From Acidobacteriota bacterium (GTDB taxonomy: Bacteria; Acidobacteriota; Terriglobia; Bryobacterales; Bryobacteraceae), in assembly GCA_021788955.1 (NCBI GenBank), contig JAJYKC010000005.1:1-16014 (forward strand): 16,014 nt of DNA, given 5' to 3'. The translations under genes and the position numbers were made by a program. The notes beneath the pieces were generated by a model. That model did not search any database. It saw only the letters and a list, made by a program, of their open reading frames with translations, and was not told the DNA's origin. Shown here piece after piece: positions 5,859 to 13,339 of the stretch (position 1 is the first letter of the stretch; each line of letters opens with the position of its first letter).

Positions 5859-7153
5859 CGTCCTGCCGGTTGGAAGCCGGCCTTCTGCATGCCGCGCACG
5901 GCTTCGGCATTGTGCATGAATGTTTCCCAGACGAAGCCCGATCTCAGGTTCTCGGCCATCAACATCGTTATACCGGTGTCGATACCAATCACGTCCGTGT
6001 CGTACCAGTTCTTCAGCGGGTTGAACGCATTGACAAACCCGTACCGGCACCATGCACCGTTTCCGTACTTGTTGCGCATGGTCTCAAGCACGCGCAGGCA
6101 GGCGGACGGCTGGAATGGCAGGGAACCCCCGGCCGCACTCGGCACCACCGTCCCATCGATCGGCCCCGTCGCCGGAGGACCGCCCCAGGCCTCGTAGCCG
6201 GTTTGGGAGTCCGACGCGGTGATGCCCCAGAGGTCATCGCTGTAGTCCGGAAACTCGGAAGCCAGTTCGAGGCAGAAGCGGCGATGCACCTCAGTCGCCA
6301 AAGCCGAGTTCTGGAAGTAGTTGGCGTATTTGTCGCGCTTGCCGCGAAAGTCGAACCAGGCTTGCGAGTACTGATGCACGAATAGCGGGGCGAATGATCC
6401 GATGTAGCGGATGCCGTCGTATTCGAACACCATCCGCTTCCACGCATCCCAAGCCTCCGGACGCAGTGGGTGCGTCGTCGACCCCATGCCGAGAAGGTAC
6501 ATCATCATCAGTTCGCTGTAATAATCCCAGCGTGTGGGAAGAAACCCGGTTTCCGGCCTCCAGCCGTGCGGGAGCAACAGCGTGTCCTCGCTCAGCCACG
6601 ACCACTCGACACGCTCGAAGATCCGTGTGGCCAGGTGCGTGATCTCGGCGTGCCGGAAGTACGCCCGGCATGTGAGCACACCGCACAGTAGGATAGCGGT
6701 ATCCACCGATGACACTTCGGAATCCCACAGCCGTTCGCCCGTATTCATGTCGGCGAAGTGAAAGTAGAAGCCGCGATGGTTGGGGAGCTTATTCCAGAGA
6801 AACCGAAGCGTCGCAAGTACGCGATCCCGCGCCGGGACGTAGGTAAGAAAGCCACGGCGGTGCGCAATGCAAATCGCCGTCAGCCCGAATCCCGTGGCCG
6901 CTATGCTTGAAAGCGTATTCTTCTCGTCGGGCTGGCGAACATTCGCGCGGTCGCGCGCCAGTCCTGTCTCCGGGCTTGCCTGCTCCCAAAAGTAAAGAGA
7001 GTTGGCGTGTTCGAGTTCGTTCAGGAATGCGTCGTCTTCGGGCGCGAGCGTGAATTGAGCCGGCGCCTTTCCTACGGTCGTTCCGAATGCCGGGAACACC
7101 GCGCCCCCGGCCAAGCTCTTCAACACCGCGCGGCGCGTCTTTTGACAATCCAT
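5855..7153 (-). CDS. Tat-exported glucoamylase-family (COG5368 / PF10091) glycoside hydrolase
   Basis: Predicted exported carbohydrate hydrolase of the Glycoamylase (PF10091) family, which includes GH144 endo-beta-1,2-glucanases. The 432-residue protein begins with a Tat-type leader (TRRAVLKSLAGGAVFPAFG). The family landmarks follow in order: FWEQASPETGLARDR (55-69), SEVSSVDTAILLCGVLTCRAYF, WDYYSELMMMYLLGMGSTTHPL, FVHQYSQAWFDFRGKRD, WGITASDSQTGYEAWGGPP, and near the C-terminus NWYDTDVIGIDTGITMLMAE then RSGFVWE. The start is the first ATG after an in-frame TAA; a strong GGAGGAGGTAAGG stretch lies upstream, slightly further than ideal. The last codon overlaps the start of the next gene by four bases. 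The substrate is likely a beta-glucan, but beta-1,2 specificity is inferred from the family only. The catalytic residues were not identified. Confidence 0.9.
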   Translation of the reverse strand: MDCQKTRRAVLKSLAGGAVFPAFGTTVGKAPAQFTLAPEDDAFLNELEHANSLYFWEQASPETGLARDRANVRQPDEKNTLSSIAATGFGLTAICIAHRRGFLTYVPARDRVLATLRFLWNKLPNHRGFYFHFADMNTGERLWDSEVSSVDTAILLCGVLTCRAYFRHAEITHLATRIFERVEWSWLSEDTLLLPHGWRPETGFLPTRWDYYSELMMMYLLGMGSTTHPLRPEAWDAWKRMVFEYDGIRYIGSFAPLFVHQYSQAWFDFRGKRDKYANYFQNSALATEVHRRFCLELASEFPDYSDDLWGITASDSQTGYEAWGGPPATGPIDGTVVPSAAGGSLPFQPSACLRVLETMRNKYGNGAWCRYGFVNAFNPLKNWYDTDVIGIDTGITMLMAENLRSGFVWETFMHNAEAVRGMQKAGFQPAGR

Positions 7154-7238
7154 CTTCGTGCTGCCTTACCTCCTCCATCGTATCGGGCCGGGTGTCTATG
7201 CGACCCTGCAAGTAGTGTTGCCCCGTCTGCCGCATCGA

Positions 7239-8195
7239 ATGGCGCGGATTGGCTCGTTCCTGGCCCTTCTGAGCATCTCGTCCGCCTGCCGCCAGCAGCC
7301 TGCTCAGGTAGTCCTGAAAGGCGCCGTCATTCGGAGTTCGCCCGACCCGAGCCGCCAAGCGCCGATCGCCGGAGTCCAGGTCGCCGCCGATTGCGGCCCA
7401 CGGACCTTGCTCGCGCGCACTGACGCCCAAGGCGCATTCACTCTCACGCTGCCTACCGGCGTATCGCCCACCTCGCCTGTCACGCTCCACTTTCGCCATC
7501 GCGACTACCAGCCGCTCGATATGCAGGCTGTTTCGCAAACCAAGCTCTATGTCGTTCGGCTCGTATCTGTTCCGCCCAGACAACACGCGCTGGCGCACGG
7601 CCAAGCCGATTCCATCACCAACGTGTCGGTCCGCTACGCAACCAAGGTGCCGCTCCTCGTCGAAGTCGGTACCCGAGTGAAAACCTTCCAGGTTGTCAAC
7701 CGCGCCAACGTCCTCTGCAAGCCAGGCTCGCCGTGCTCCCCCGATGGTCGCTGGCAGGCCGAGAGGGACCTCATCACACTCGATGCAGGCAAGGGCAACC
7801 AGTTCCGCAACGCCCGCCTATCCTGCATTGCCGGACCGTGCCCCTTTACTCGAGTTCTCCGCGACGACTTCTCCCGGGGTGGGGAAACCATCAGTGCGAC
7901 TGTGCTCAACTGGTCCGACACGGCCACCTTTCTTCTGCAGGCCGAAGTGGTGCATTCGATGTTGAGCGAAGCCGCGCGCGTATCGTATCCGGTGATCTTC
8001 GGCAGCCAGATGAGTTTCTCGCTGCCAGGCTCAGCCGACGGCATCTGCGTGGAAGCGGAAATCAACGGCGCCTCCGTCATCTTTCCCCTCGGCCCCGCGC
8101 TCAACCTTACTTGGGCCGACTGCGGTATGCGTAACGAATCGGCAGACAACCGGGTTTACCGCTGTGAGTTGAAGCCCGGCTATGAGTTCCACTAG
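7239..8195 (+). CDS. Carboxypeptidase-regulatory-like domain lipoprotein
   Basis: Predicted envelope lipoprotein of unknown role. From ATG 7239 (318 residues) a short hydrophobic leader ends at C17 (LSISSAC, a loose lipobox). A transthyretin-like CarboxypepD_reg beta-sandwich follows at about residues 23-98 (VVLKGAVI, PIAGVQVAADCGP, ARTDAQGAFTLTLPTG, HFRHRDYQPL). The remaining 220 residues are a beta-rich region not recognised. It carries paired cysteines (CKPGSPC, then SCIAGPC) and further cysteines near the end (GICVEAE, WADCGM, YRCEL) that could form disulphides outside the cytoplasm. The frame is open upstream to 7158, but this ATG places the leader at the N-terminus. It is divergent from the hydrolase gene, 85 bp away. 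The regulatory-like domain is common in Acidobacteriota surface proteins. Confidence 0.78.
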   Translation: MARIGSFLALLSISSACRQQPAQVVLKGAVIRSSPDPSRQAPIAGVQVAADCGPRTLLARTDAQGAFTLTLPTGVSPTSPVTLHFRHRDYQPLDMQAVSQTKLYVVRLVSVPPRQHALAHGQADSITNVSVRYATKVPLLVEVGTRVKTFQVVNRANVLCKPGSPCSPDGRWQAERDLITLDAGKGNQFRNARLSCIAGPCPFTRVLRDDFSRGGETISATVLNWSDTATFLLQAEVVHSMLSEAARVSYPVIFGSQMSFSLPGSADGICVEAEINGASVIFPLGPALNLTWADCGMRNESADNRVYRCELKPGYEFH

Positions 8196-8229
8196 GTTGG
8201 TCGCCAAACGGCAGAATAGAGAGGGGAAC

Positions 8230-8280
8230 ATGTCGGCTCGTCTGAAACTGATTCTCACCGACGCCGCGTGGGAGGATTAG
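8230..8280 (+). other. Short reading frame with strong ribosome-binding site, possibly a gene remnant
   Basis: ATG at 8230 is preceded by GAGAGGGGAAC, a good Shine-Dalgarno, but the frame stops after 16 codons (MSARLKLILTDAAWED). The peptide looks like the beginning of an IS5-type transposase (a LTDAxW start is common there), and nothing recognisable follows. It shares its frame with the gene at 8335. It may be a leader peptide, a decayed transposase start or a broken 5' end of the next gene. The 8196-8334 gap holds nothing else that could be recognised. Confidence 0.25.
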
Positions 8281-8334
8281 AACGGCCTCGTGGCAGTCGG
8301 TCTGTTCTCACGCAACAGCTCACGGCAGTATTAG

Positions 8335-9135
8335 GTGATCCAGAGGATTAGCCGCGAACTTTTGATCGGCGGAATTGACGTGAGTGCCGGCCGAGTGTAC
8401 CGCATCAGAGTCAGACTCGCGAATCATTCGATCGTACAGTTCTTCGTCACGCTGGCCGAAGGGCGCACCACCGGCCTTGCTGCTCCGGTCCCGGTCGTTC
8501 CCGAAAAGGTGGTCAACATTTCCGCGCCCGAATTCGCCACATTGCCGCCGAAGTTTGCGGCCGAAGGTGCGGGACGTTCTTCTCACGGCGGAGTCGCCGC
8601 GCTTCAACGACAGTGCCGCGGGTATCTCCGAGGTGGGGACCTTTATGCCGCCCGCGCTCCGTATCCGTTGCTCAAAGCCTGTTTCCTGGACATTGTGGCG
8701 AAGTCCGGCAAGACAGGGCTGCCCAATGGCGGAAGTTGTCTGTATCACTTCCAAGGCATACTGCGTCTGGAACTGGACCGCTTCCTCGTCCGGACCACTG
8801 CCGCGCTGGTGGAAGAGACAGGGCACTCCAACGCTTTTCATGCGGTTTCTGCGGCGATGCACGGACCTATGCCCGGCTACCACGTCGTCTTCACCTTCAA
8901 GACGTTCGACCGCTACGGCAACCTGCAGCTCACACTTCAGCGGCGTGGCGACTCCGGCGATGATTACGAGGCCGATGCCGACATCGACGACGCGCAAGGC
9001 TTCGAGCACATCTTCCAAGTGCTGCGAAATGCCGCTTCGGGACCAATCAACCCATGCGCCATTCACGGCATCGTCCTGCAGCAGATGCCGCAGGTGAACC
9101 CTGGCTACGCCTCTGTGTTCGCGGTCACCGCGTGA
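8335..9135 (+). CDS. Hypothetical protein with a probable internal out-of-frame segment
   Basis: Family not recognised. One frame is open for 266 codons from GTG 8335, directly after a TAG, with no good binding site; GTG 8380 with GGCGGA upstream is another possible start. The beginning (RVYRIRVRLANHSIVQFFVT) and the C-terminal half (YPLLKACFLDIVAKSGKTGL, then PGYHVVFTFKTFDRYGNLQ, an acidic DDYEADADIDDAQ, and VNPGYASVFAVTA) look like a folded soluble protein. Between about 8560 and 8665 this frame becomes Arg/Gly-rich. The +1 frame reads more naturally there (VRDVLLTAESPRFNDSAAG, ISEVGTFMPPAL) with better G/C third positions. Two compensating single-base indels would explain this. No signal peptide was seen. 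It follows the lipoprotein gene in the same direction. Confidence 0.6.
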   Translation: MIQRISRELLIGGIDVSAGRVYRIRVRLANHSIVQFFVTLAEGRTTGLAAPVPVVPEKVVNISAPEFATLPPKFAAEGAGRSSHGGVAALQRQCRGYLRGGDLYAARAPYPLLKACFLDIVAKSGKTGLPNGGSCLYHFQGILRLELDRFLVRTTAALVEETGHSNAFHAVSAAMHGPMPGYHVVFTFKTFDRYGNLQLTLQRRGDSGDDYEADADIDDAQGFEHIFQVLRNAASGPINPCAIHGIVLQQMPQVNPGYASVFAVTA

Positions 9136-9284
9136 GCGTGAGACCGCCGCGGCTCGACACCGGCGTTATCCGAACGGTCCCGGCTGCACGCGGCCAATAT
9201 ATCTGCTACTTTGTCTAGCGGCGTCATCCCCAGCCGGATCGCGCCGCCTGAACTCGTATTCAAGGGAAGCACCGGTACCCACGT

Positions 9285-10589
9285 ATGGCCTTACCAAGCG
9301 CAACCACGACGACTACCCTGCAGTCGGCGCCCGAGTCCACCGACATCCGCGCGATGTCATTGGTGACCTCACTCTTCTTCATGTGGGGCTTCCTCACCGC
9401 ACTAAACGACATCCTGATTCCGCACCTGAAGGCGATCTTCGACCTTGGTTACGCCGAGGTCATGCTGGTTCAGTTCGCCTTCTTTTCGTCGTACTTCCTG
9501 TTCGCGCTTCCGTCGGGGAAGATCGTTGAGTCGATCGGCTACAAGCGCTCGATGGTCTTGGGGCTCATCACCATGGGCTGCGGCGCTTTGCTGTTCATTC
9601 CCGCGGCGACCGTGCCCGCGTTTCCGCTCTTCCTTGGCGCGCTGATTGTGCTTGCCGCCGGCATGACCATCCTGCAGGTCGCAGCCAATCCGTATGTCTC
9701 CATCCTGGGACCATCAGCTACCGCGTCAAGCCGCCTCAACCTGACGCAGGCCTTTAACTCGCTCGGCACGACCATAGCTCCTCCGCTCGGCGGACTTCTG
9801 ATTCTTTCCGCCGCGCCGAAGACCGCTGAGCAACTCCGCCAGTTTTCCGCGTCTGCGCTCGCCTCCTACCGCATCCAGCAAGCGTCATCCGTGAAGATGC
9901 CTTATCTCGCGATGGCCGCCGTGCTTTTCCTGATCGCTCTCGGTTTGGGCCTTGCTCACCTGCCGCACTACGAGGCGGTAGAGGAGGAGAACGGCGGCGG
10001 CCACGGCCATCTGGCCGGCATCTGGAGCAAACGCCACCTGGTGCTCGGAGCCGTCGGCATCTTCACCTACGTCGGAGCGGAGGTTTCCATCGGCAGTTTC
10101 CTGGTGAATTACTTCGCGCAGCCGAATATCGGAAATATGACGGAGCAGACCGCGGCCAAGTACGTCGCGTTTTATTGGGGCGGCGCCATGGTGGGCCGGT
10201 TTATCGGCTCGGGCTTGCTGCAGCGTCTCCGAGCCAACCGGGTTCTGGGCTTCTCCGCTCTGGTTGCCGGCTGCCTGGTCTGTTTCTCCATGCTGAACTT
10301 TGGCCATGCCGCGCTGTGGAGCATCCTTCTCGTCGGCCTGTTCAATTCGGTGATGTTTCCGACCATCTTTACGCTCGGAATCGCAGAACTTGGACCGCTC
10401 ACCGGCGAAGGCTCGGGACTATTGGTCGCTGCCATTGTCGGTGGCGCGCTTATCCCGCTGGCGCAGGGGAAACTGGCGGACATGCCATCGATTGGTATCC
10501 ACCACGCTTTCGTCCTGCCGGTGCTCTGTTATCTCTACATCGCGTTCTACGGCTTCCGCGGCTACCGTCCCTCGTCCCAGATCGCCTGA
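9285..10589 (+). CDS. Sugar MFS transporter, FucP/GluP (FHS) family
   Basis: Inner-membrane proton-coupled sugar importer of the fucose/glucose/galactose branch of the major facilitator superfamily. The 434-residue product has about twelve hydrophobic segments. It carries the family landmarks FFMWGFLTALNDILIPHLKA (31-50), the GKIVESIGYKRS cytoplasmic loop, QVAANPYVSILGP with the following ASSRLNLTQAFNSLGTTIAP, and in the second half FYWGGAMVGRFIGSG and NSVMFPTIFTLGIAELG. The central loop is charged and histidine-rich (EEENGGGHGH). Substrate (fucose, glucose, galactose or another hexose) cannot be fixed from sequence alone. The start is ATG 9285 without a strong ribosome-binding site; the 149 bp upstream show no clear promoter. 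A phosphodiesterase gene begins 2 bp after the stop, indicating coupling. Confidence 0.93.
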   Translation: MALPSATTTTTLQSAPESTDIRAMSLVTSLFFMWGFLTALNDILIPHLKAIFDLGYAEVMLVQFAFFSSYFLFALPSGKIVESIGYKRSMVLGLITMGCGALLFIPAATVPAFPLFLGALIVLAAGMTILQVAANPYVSILGPSATASSRLNLTQAFNSLGTTIAPPLGGLLILSAAPKTAEQLRQFSASALASYRIQQASSVKMPYLAMAAVLFLIALGLGLAHLPHYEAVEEENGGGHGHLAGIWSKRHLVLGAVGIFTYVGAEVSIGSFLVNYFAQPNIGNMTEQTAAKYVAFYWGGAMVGRFIGSGLLQRLRANRVLGFSALVAGCLVCFSMLNFGHAALWSILLVGLFNSVMFPTIFTLGIAELGPLTGEGSGLLVAAIVGGALIPLAQGKLADMPSIGIHHAFVLPVLCYLYIAFYGFRGYRPSSQIA

Positions 10590-10591
10590 CG

Positions 10592-11077
10592 ATGCCGGGC
10601 GCGCCGAAACGTAATGCCGGGCTTACCGTCGGCATTCTTTCCGATACCCATGGCCTTCTCCGGCTGGAGGCGGCCGAGGCGCTCCAAGGCAGTGACCATA
10701 TCATCCACCTGGGCGACGTCGGCGATGCGGCGATCCTCGAAGCGTTGTCGAGTCTGGCTCCCCTCACCGCGATCCGCGGCAACATCGACGTCATGGGTCC
10801 CTGCGCCCAACTTCCGGCAGCAAGGTTCTTGACGCTCGGCTGTCACAAACTCTATCTGCTTCACAACCTTGCAGAACTCACCGTGGATCCGGCGGCCTCC
10901 GGCCTCGTGGCGGTGCTGTACGGCCACACTCACAGACCCCTCATCGAGAACCGCAACGGAGTCCTGTTCTTCAATCCCGGAAGCTGCGGTCCACGCCGCT
11001 TCGCTCTTCCTGTCACGCTGGGCCGCCTGCGAGTCACCGAGAAGGTGGTCAGCGCCGAGATCGTTGAACTACGATAG
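10592..11077 (+). CDS. YfcE/MJ0936-type metallophosphoesterase
   Basis: Small cytoplasmic metal-dependent phosphodiesterase of the calcineurin-like superfamily. The 161-residue product has the ordered metal-ligand motifs LSDTHG (D18, H20), HLGDVGD (D42), RGNID (N64), a histidine at the LLH position (H91) and YGHTHRP (H112, H114), then FFNPGS. The usual HGH after the fourth motif reads HNL here, a small departure. Length matches family members (about 155-185). The ATG lies 2 bp beyond the transporter stop (TGA-CG-ATG) and has no ribosome-binding site of its own, so translation is probably coupled. The frame is open far upstream within the transporter gene, but that part is a shadow. The natural substrate is unknown; family members hydrolyse model phosphodiesters. 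Confidence 0.92.
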   Translation: MPGAPKRNAGLTVGILSDTHGLLRLEAAEALQGSDHIIHLGDVGDAAILEALSSLAPLTAIRGNIDVMGPCAQLPAARFLTLGCHKLYLLHNLAELTVDPAASGLVAVLYGHTHRPLIENRNGVLFFNPGSCGPRRFALPVTLGRLRVTEKVVSAEIVELR

Positions 11078-11112
11078 GCCGTCACCCATACTTCGGGCGG
11101 CGTACGGCTTTT
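11078..11112 (+). terminator. Possible intrinsic terminator between convergent genes
   Basis: GCCGT (11078-11082) pairs with ACGGC (11104-11108), and CCC/GGG can pair inside. TTTT (11109-11112) follows directly. The stem is imperfect and the T-run short, but the position right after the phosphodiesterase stop and before the convergent isomerase stop is right for it. Confidence 0.4.
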
Positions 11113-12068
11113 CAAGCCAGGTTTGCTTCCTGCAAGTACGCGCGAATCTGGCGGAGGTCCTCTCGCATCGCTTGGAAGACTTTCTCGCGCGGCAGGGTGA
11201 GCGTGGTCTTGCCGTCATTGGCGCCGCCGAGCGGGTACTCGAAATGAAGCTGCAGCGGTCCGGCGAACCCCGAGCCTGCCACCATTCCGAAGAACTGCGA
11301 AAAGTGGACCATCCCTCTGCCAATTGGCTGCCACGCCACCCGCCATTGGCCACGTGCGTCCTTCTGCCAGTAAAAGTCCTTCACCGCGATGCCCCGCAAA
11401 TATGGCTGCGAGATGCGGAAGCTATTAATCCAGCCGCCAAGCCCACCCTCGACCGTGGCGTGGCCTACGTCGTAGTTGACGCCCACTCGCTCCGGGTCGA
11501 ATCCTTCGAGCAATTTGTGTAAGTCCCAGATGGACGCGCCGACAAGTCCGACGCCGGAATGTGTGTGGTACATCGCCGTCACTTTGTATCGGGCATTCAG
11601 CGCCGCCAGTTTTCCGACGCCGGGCCGCATTTGCGCGAGCTGCTGCGCGATCGGCTCTGTACCGTTGTATTTCAGCCCGCCCCACCGGTAGTAACGGATG
11701 CCCAGGCCGGCCATGGTTCGCATGATGTCCTCGGCATAAGGAGTATCGGCGAAGACGATGTCGGTGGTGAGCATGGGTACTTGGAGGCCGTGGGCACGGA
11801 TGAGGGAAACCAGGGGCGGGAGGTCCCTGGCGACGTGGTCTGGTTCCACATGGCCGCCACGGCGCACCGCCAGGTCGATACCGTCAAAGCCGAGCGTGGC
11901 GGCACCCTCGGCAAGGCTCGCGCCTTCGAGAAATCGCAGATGCTTGGAAAATATGGCGACCTTCAGCTTTCGCGCAGGCGGCTTGGCTTCATCGGCGGCG
12001 GCCAATGGTGAGGCGACGGCCAATGCAGCGCCCGCGGACACCAAGGCACGCCGCGAAATCCGGTTCAT
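11112..12068 (-). CDS. Tat-exported sugar phosphate isomerase/epimerase-like TIM-barrel protein
   Basis: Predicted xylose-isomerase-like TIM-barrel (AP_endonuc_2) protein, probably isomerising or epimerising a sugar or sugar derivative outside the cytoplasm. The 318-residue product begins with a twin-arginine leader (SRRALVSAGAALAVASPLAA) and a mature start near residue 25. Barrel landmarks include LGFDGIDLAV, the RYYRWGG strand, TAMYHTHSG, the metal-site-like VGVNYDVGHA and GIAVKDFYW. The start at ATG 12068 is fixed by a perfect GGAGGT six bases upstream. Although the frame is open further, the upstream stretch lies inside the oxidoreductase gene. Spacing to that gene's stop is 2 bp, so the two are co-transcribed. 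Cytoplasmic relatives process inositols or keto sugars; the export signal is the unusual point, though it occurs in Acidobacteriota and Planctomycetota. Confidence 0.9.
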   Translation of the reverse strand: MNRISRRALVSAGAALAVASPLAAADEAKPPARKLKVAIFSKHLRFLEGASLAEGAATLGFDGIDLAVRRGGHVEPDHVARDLPPLVSLIRAHGLQVPMLTTDIVFADTPYAEDIMRTMAGLGIRYYRWGGLKYNGTEPIAQQLAQMRPGVGKLAALNARYKVTAMYHTHSGVGLVGASIWDLHKLLEGFDPERVGVNYDVGHATVEGGLGGWINSFRISQPYLRGIAVKDFYWQKDARGQWRVAWQPIGRGMVHFSQFFGMVAGSGFAGPLQLHFEYPLGGANDGKTTLTLPREKVFQAMREDLRQIRAYLQEANLA

Positions 12069-12070
12069 GT

Positions 12071-13270
12071 TTAGACCTCCACCCGGTTCAATTCGGCATT
12101 CCATCGCAGGCGCCTCCCATTTTTCAGCGATAGGTTCCCAAGTTGGGTTACCAGCACGGCCTGAAAGGCCAGTTTCACTGTCGCGGTCGGCTTCTCTCTC
12201 GTTCGCACGCACTGAACGAAATTCTGAACGTGGAGGTCGGTGGCCCATCCGAAGCCCTTGGCGGAGCGGTAGGCGATAGCCGGCGTGTCTTCGGCGCCTT
12301 GCTTATAGACCTTGCACTCCTCGCGTCCAATATCCATCCGCGCCTGGTCGCCATCAAGCTGGTTCAGTTGGTCGTTGCGGAACTGGTAGTGCATTGCGGC
12401 GTAATTAATCGTAAACACGCCGATGAAGTCTTGCGGATACTCAGCCGCCACCACGACCGACTCCGGCGTGTCGAAGCCGACCCGGTGCGGCTTTCCCGCC
12501 GCGGCGGTCACGGCGAGTGGATAGCCGGCGTTCATGAGTAAGTGAATGCCATCGAAGACATGGGCGCCCTGGTCTGTCACAATCCCGCCCGCGTACTCGG
12601 AGATAAACCGCCAGTTGCGGAAAATGAACGGATCAATAGGCACGCGCTTTTTCACCGGACCCTGCCACTGCTCCCAGTCGAGCGGCCCGTCCAATTTCGC
12701 CGTCCGCGTGCCGCCATCGTCGACATAGTTATTCAGCCACCAGGACCGGACCATGCGCACGCGGCCCATCGTTCCGTTCCGCACCAGACGTGCCCCGTCG
12801 AGATATAGGTCATAACTGCGCCGCTGCATGCCAACCTGGATGATCTGTTTGGTGCGCTTTTCGGCCTCCACCAGCGCGACGCCTTCTTCCGGCGTATGAC
12901 AAAGCGGCTTCTCGACGTAGATGTCTTTGGCGGCCGCCAGTGCGTCGAGCACCATCTGTGCGTGCCAGTGCTCGGGTGTTGCGATCAGGACTGCGTCGAT
13001 GTCCGGATCGGAGAGCAGTTGCCTGTAATTGCGGTAGGCTTTCGGATGCGTGCCGGGTGTCTTCGATGCCACAGCCACGGCGTGCTCGAGGTTCGGCTCA
13101 TACACATCGCAGATTGCGACTACGCGTACCGACGGGTCTTTCTGGAACACCGTCATCACGAACGTCCCGCGGCCGCCGCTGCCAATCACGCCAAGGCGAA
13201 CCTGATCGGACGGCGCTGCCGTCACCGCCACAGCACCGCTTCCGGCCAGCAAAAACGTTCTCCGGTCCAT
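12071..13270 (-). CDS. Tat-exported Gfo/Idh/MocA family oxidoreductase
   Basis: Predicted NAD(P)-dependent sugar or cyclitol oxidoreductase. The 399-residue protein starts with a twin-arginine-type leader (DRRTFLLAGSGAVAVTAAP). The Rossmann fold follows: VRLGVIGSGGRGTF (24-37) with the dinucleotide loop, VVAICDVYEPN (50-60), DAVLIATPEHWHA (92-104) and the hallmark YVEKPLCHT (118-126). The C-terminal alpha/beta domain includes EYAGGIVTDQGAHVFD, typical of exported members. Export with a bound nucleotide cofactor would fit the Tat route, as for glucose-fructose oxidoreductase. The ATG at 13270 follows GGAGGT by two bases and both lie in a 9-bp inverted repeat (see separate entry). The isomerase gene follows 2 bp downstream; the TonB receptor gene ends 69 bp upstream on the same strand. 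Substrate is unknown. Confidence 0.93.
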   Translation of the reverse strand: MDRRTFLLAGSGAVAVTAAPSDQVRLGVIGSGGRGTFVMTVFQKDPSVRVVAICDVYEPNLEHAVAVASKTPGTHPKAYRNYRQLLSDPDIDAVLIATPEHWHAQMVLDALAAAKDIYVEKPLCHTPEEGVALVEAEKRTKQIIQVGMQRRSYDLYLDGARLVRNGTMGRVRMVRSWWLNNYVDDGGTRTAKLDGPLDWEQWQGPVKKRVPIDPFIFRNWRFISEYAGGIVTDQGAHVFDGIHLLMNAGYPLAVTAAAGKPHRVGFDTPESVVVAAEYPQDFIGVFTINYAAMHYQFRNDQLNQLDGDQARMDIGREECKVYKQGAEDTPAIAYRSAKGFGWATDLHVQNFVQCVRTREKPTATVKLAFQAVLVTQLGNLSLKNGRRLRWNAELNRVEV

Positions 13271-13298
13271 AAACCTCCGCGAAACCTTCGAGGTTTAT
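13269..13298 (-). promoter_or_regulatory. Inverted repeat covering the oxidoreductase ribosome-binding site and start
   Basis: ATAAACCTC (13269-13277) and GAGGTTTAT (13290-13298) are perfect 9-bp inverted arms with a 12-base loop. In the minus-strand RNA the 3' arm contains the whole Shine-Dalgarno and the first two bases of AUG. A competing hairpin, AAACCT (13282-13287)/AGGTTT (13291-13296) with a three-base loop, uses the same upstream arm and would free the start. It may be a translational switch, or at DNA level an operator with three AAACCT half-sites. Confidence 0.5.
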
Positions 13299-13339
13299 CG
13301 TACAGGAAACCGGCTCAACCGGCGGCCGGCCGGAGCGAA

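Noticed and set aside
6789..7604. 271-codon minus-strand frame overlapping the hydrolase start and the lipoprotein
   Set aside because: Arg/Gly-rich, out of frame with the hydrolase and antisense to the lipoprotein.
8320..9066. 248-codon minus-strand frame opposite the unknown 8335-9135 gene
   Set aside because: It has some protein-like stretches, but no ribosome-binding site or recognisable domain. The plus-strand frame has better composition in both flanks.
9136..9284. Promoter or riboswitch ahead of the sugar transporter
   Set aside because: TATATC and TGC-TACTTT resemble -10 elements, but neither has a -35 hexamer at a suitable distance. No conserved leader fold was recognised.
13299..13339. 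Terminator after the receptor gene
   Set aside because: Only CCGG-type 4-5 bp palindromes with TTT afterwards (minus strand). Too weak to call, and read-through into the oxidoreductase gene is plausible.
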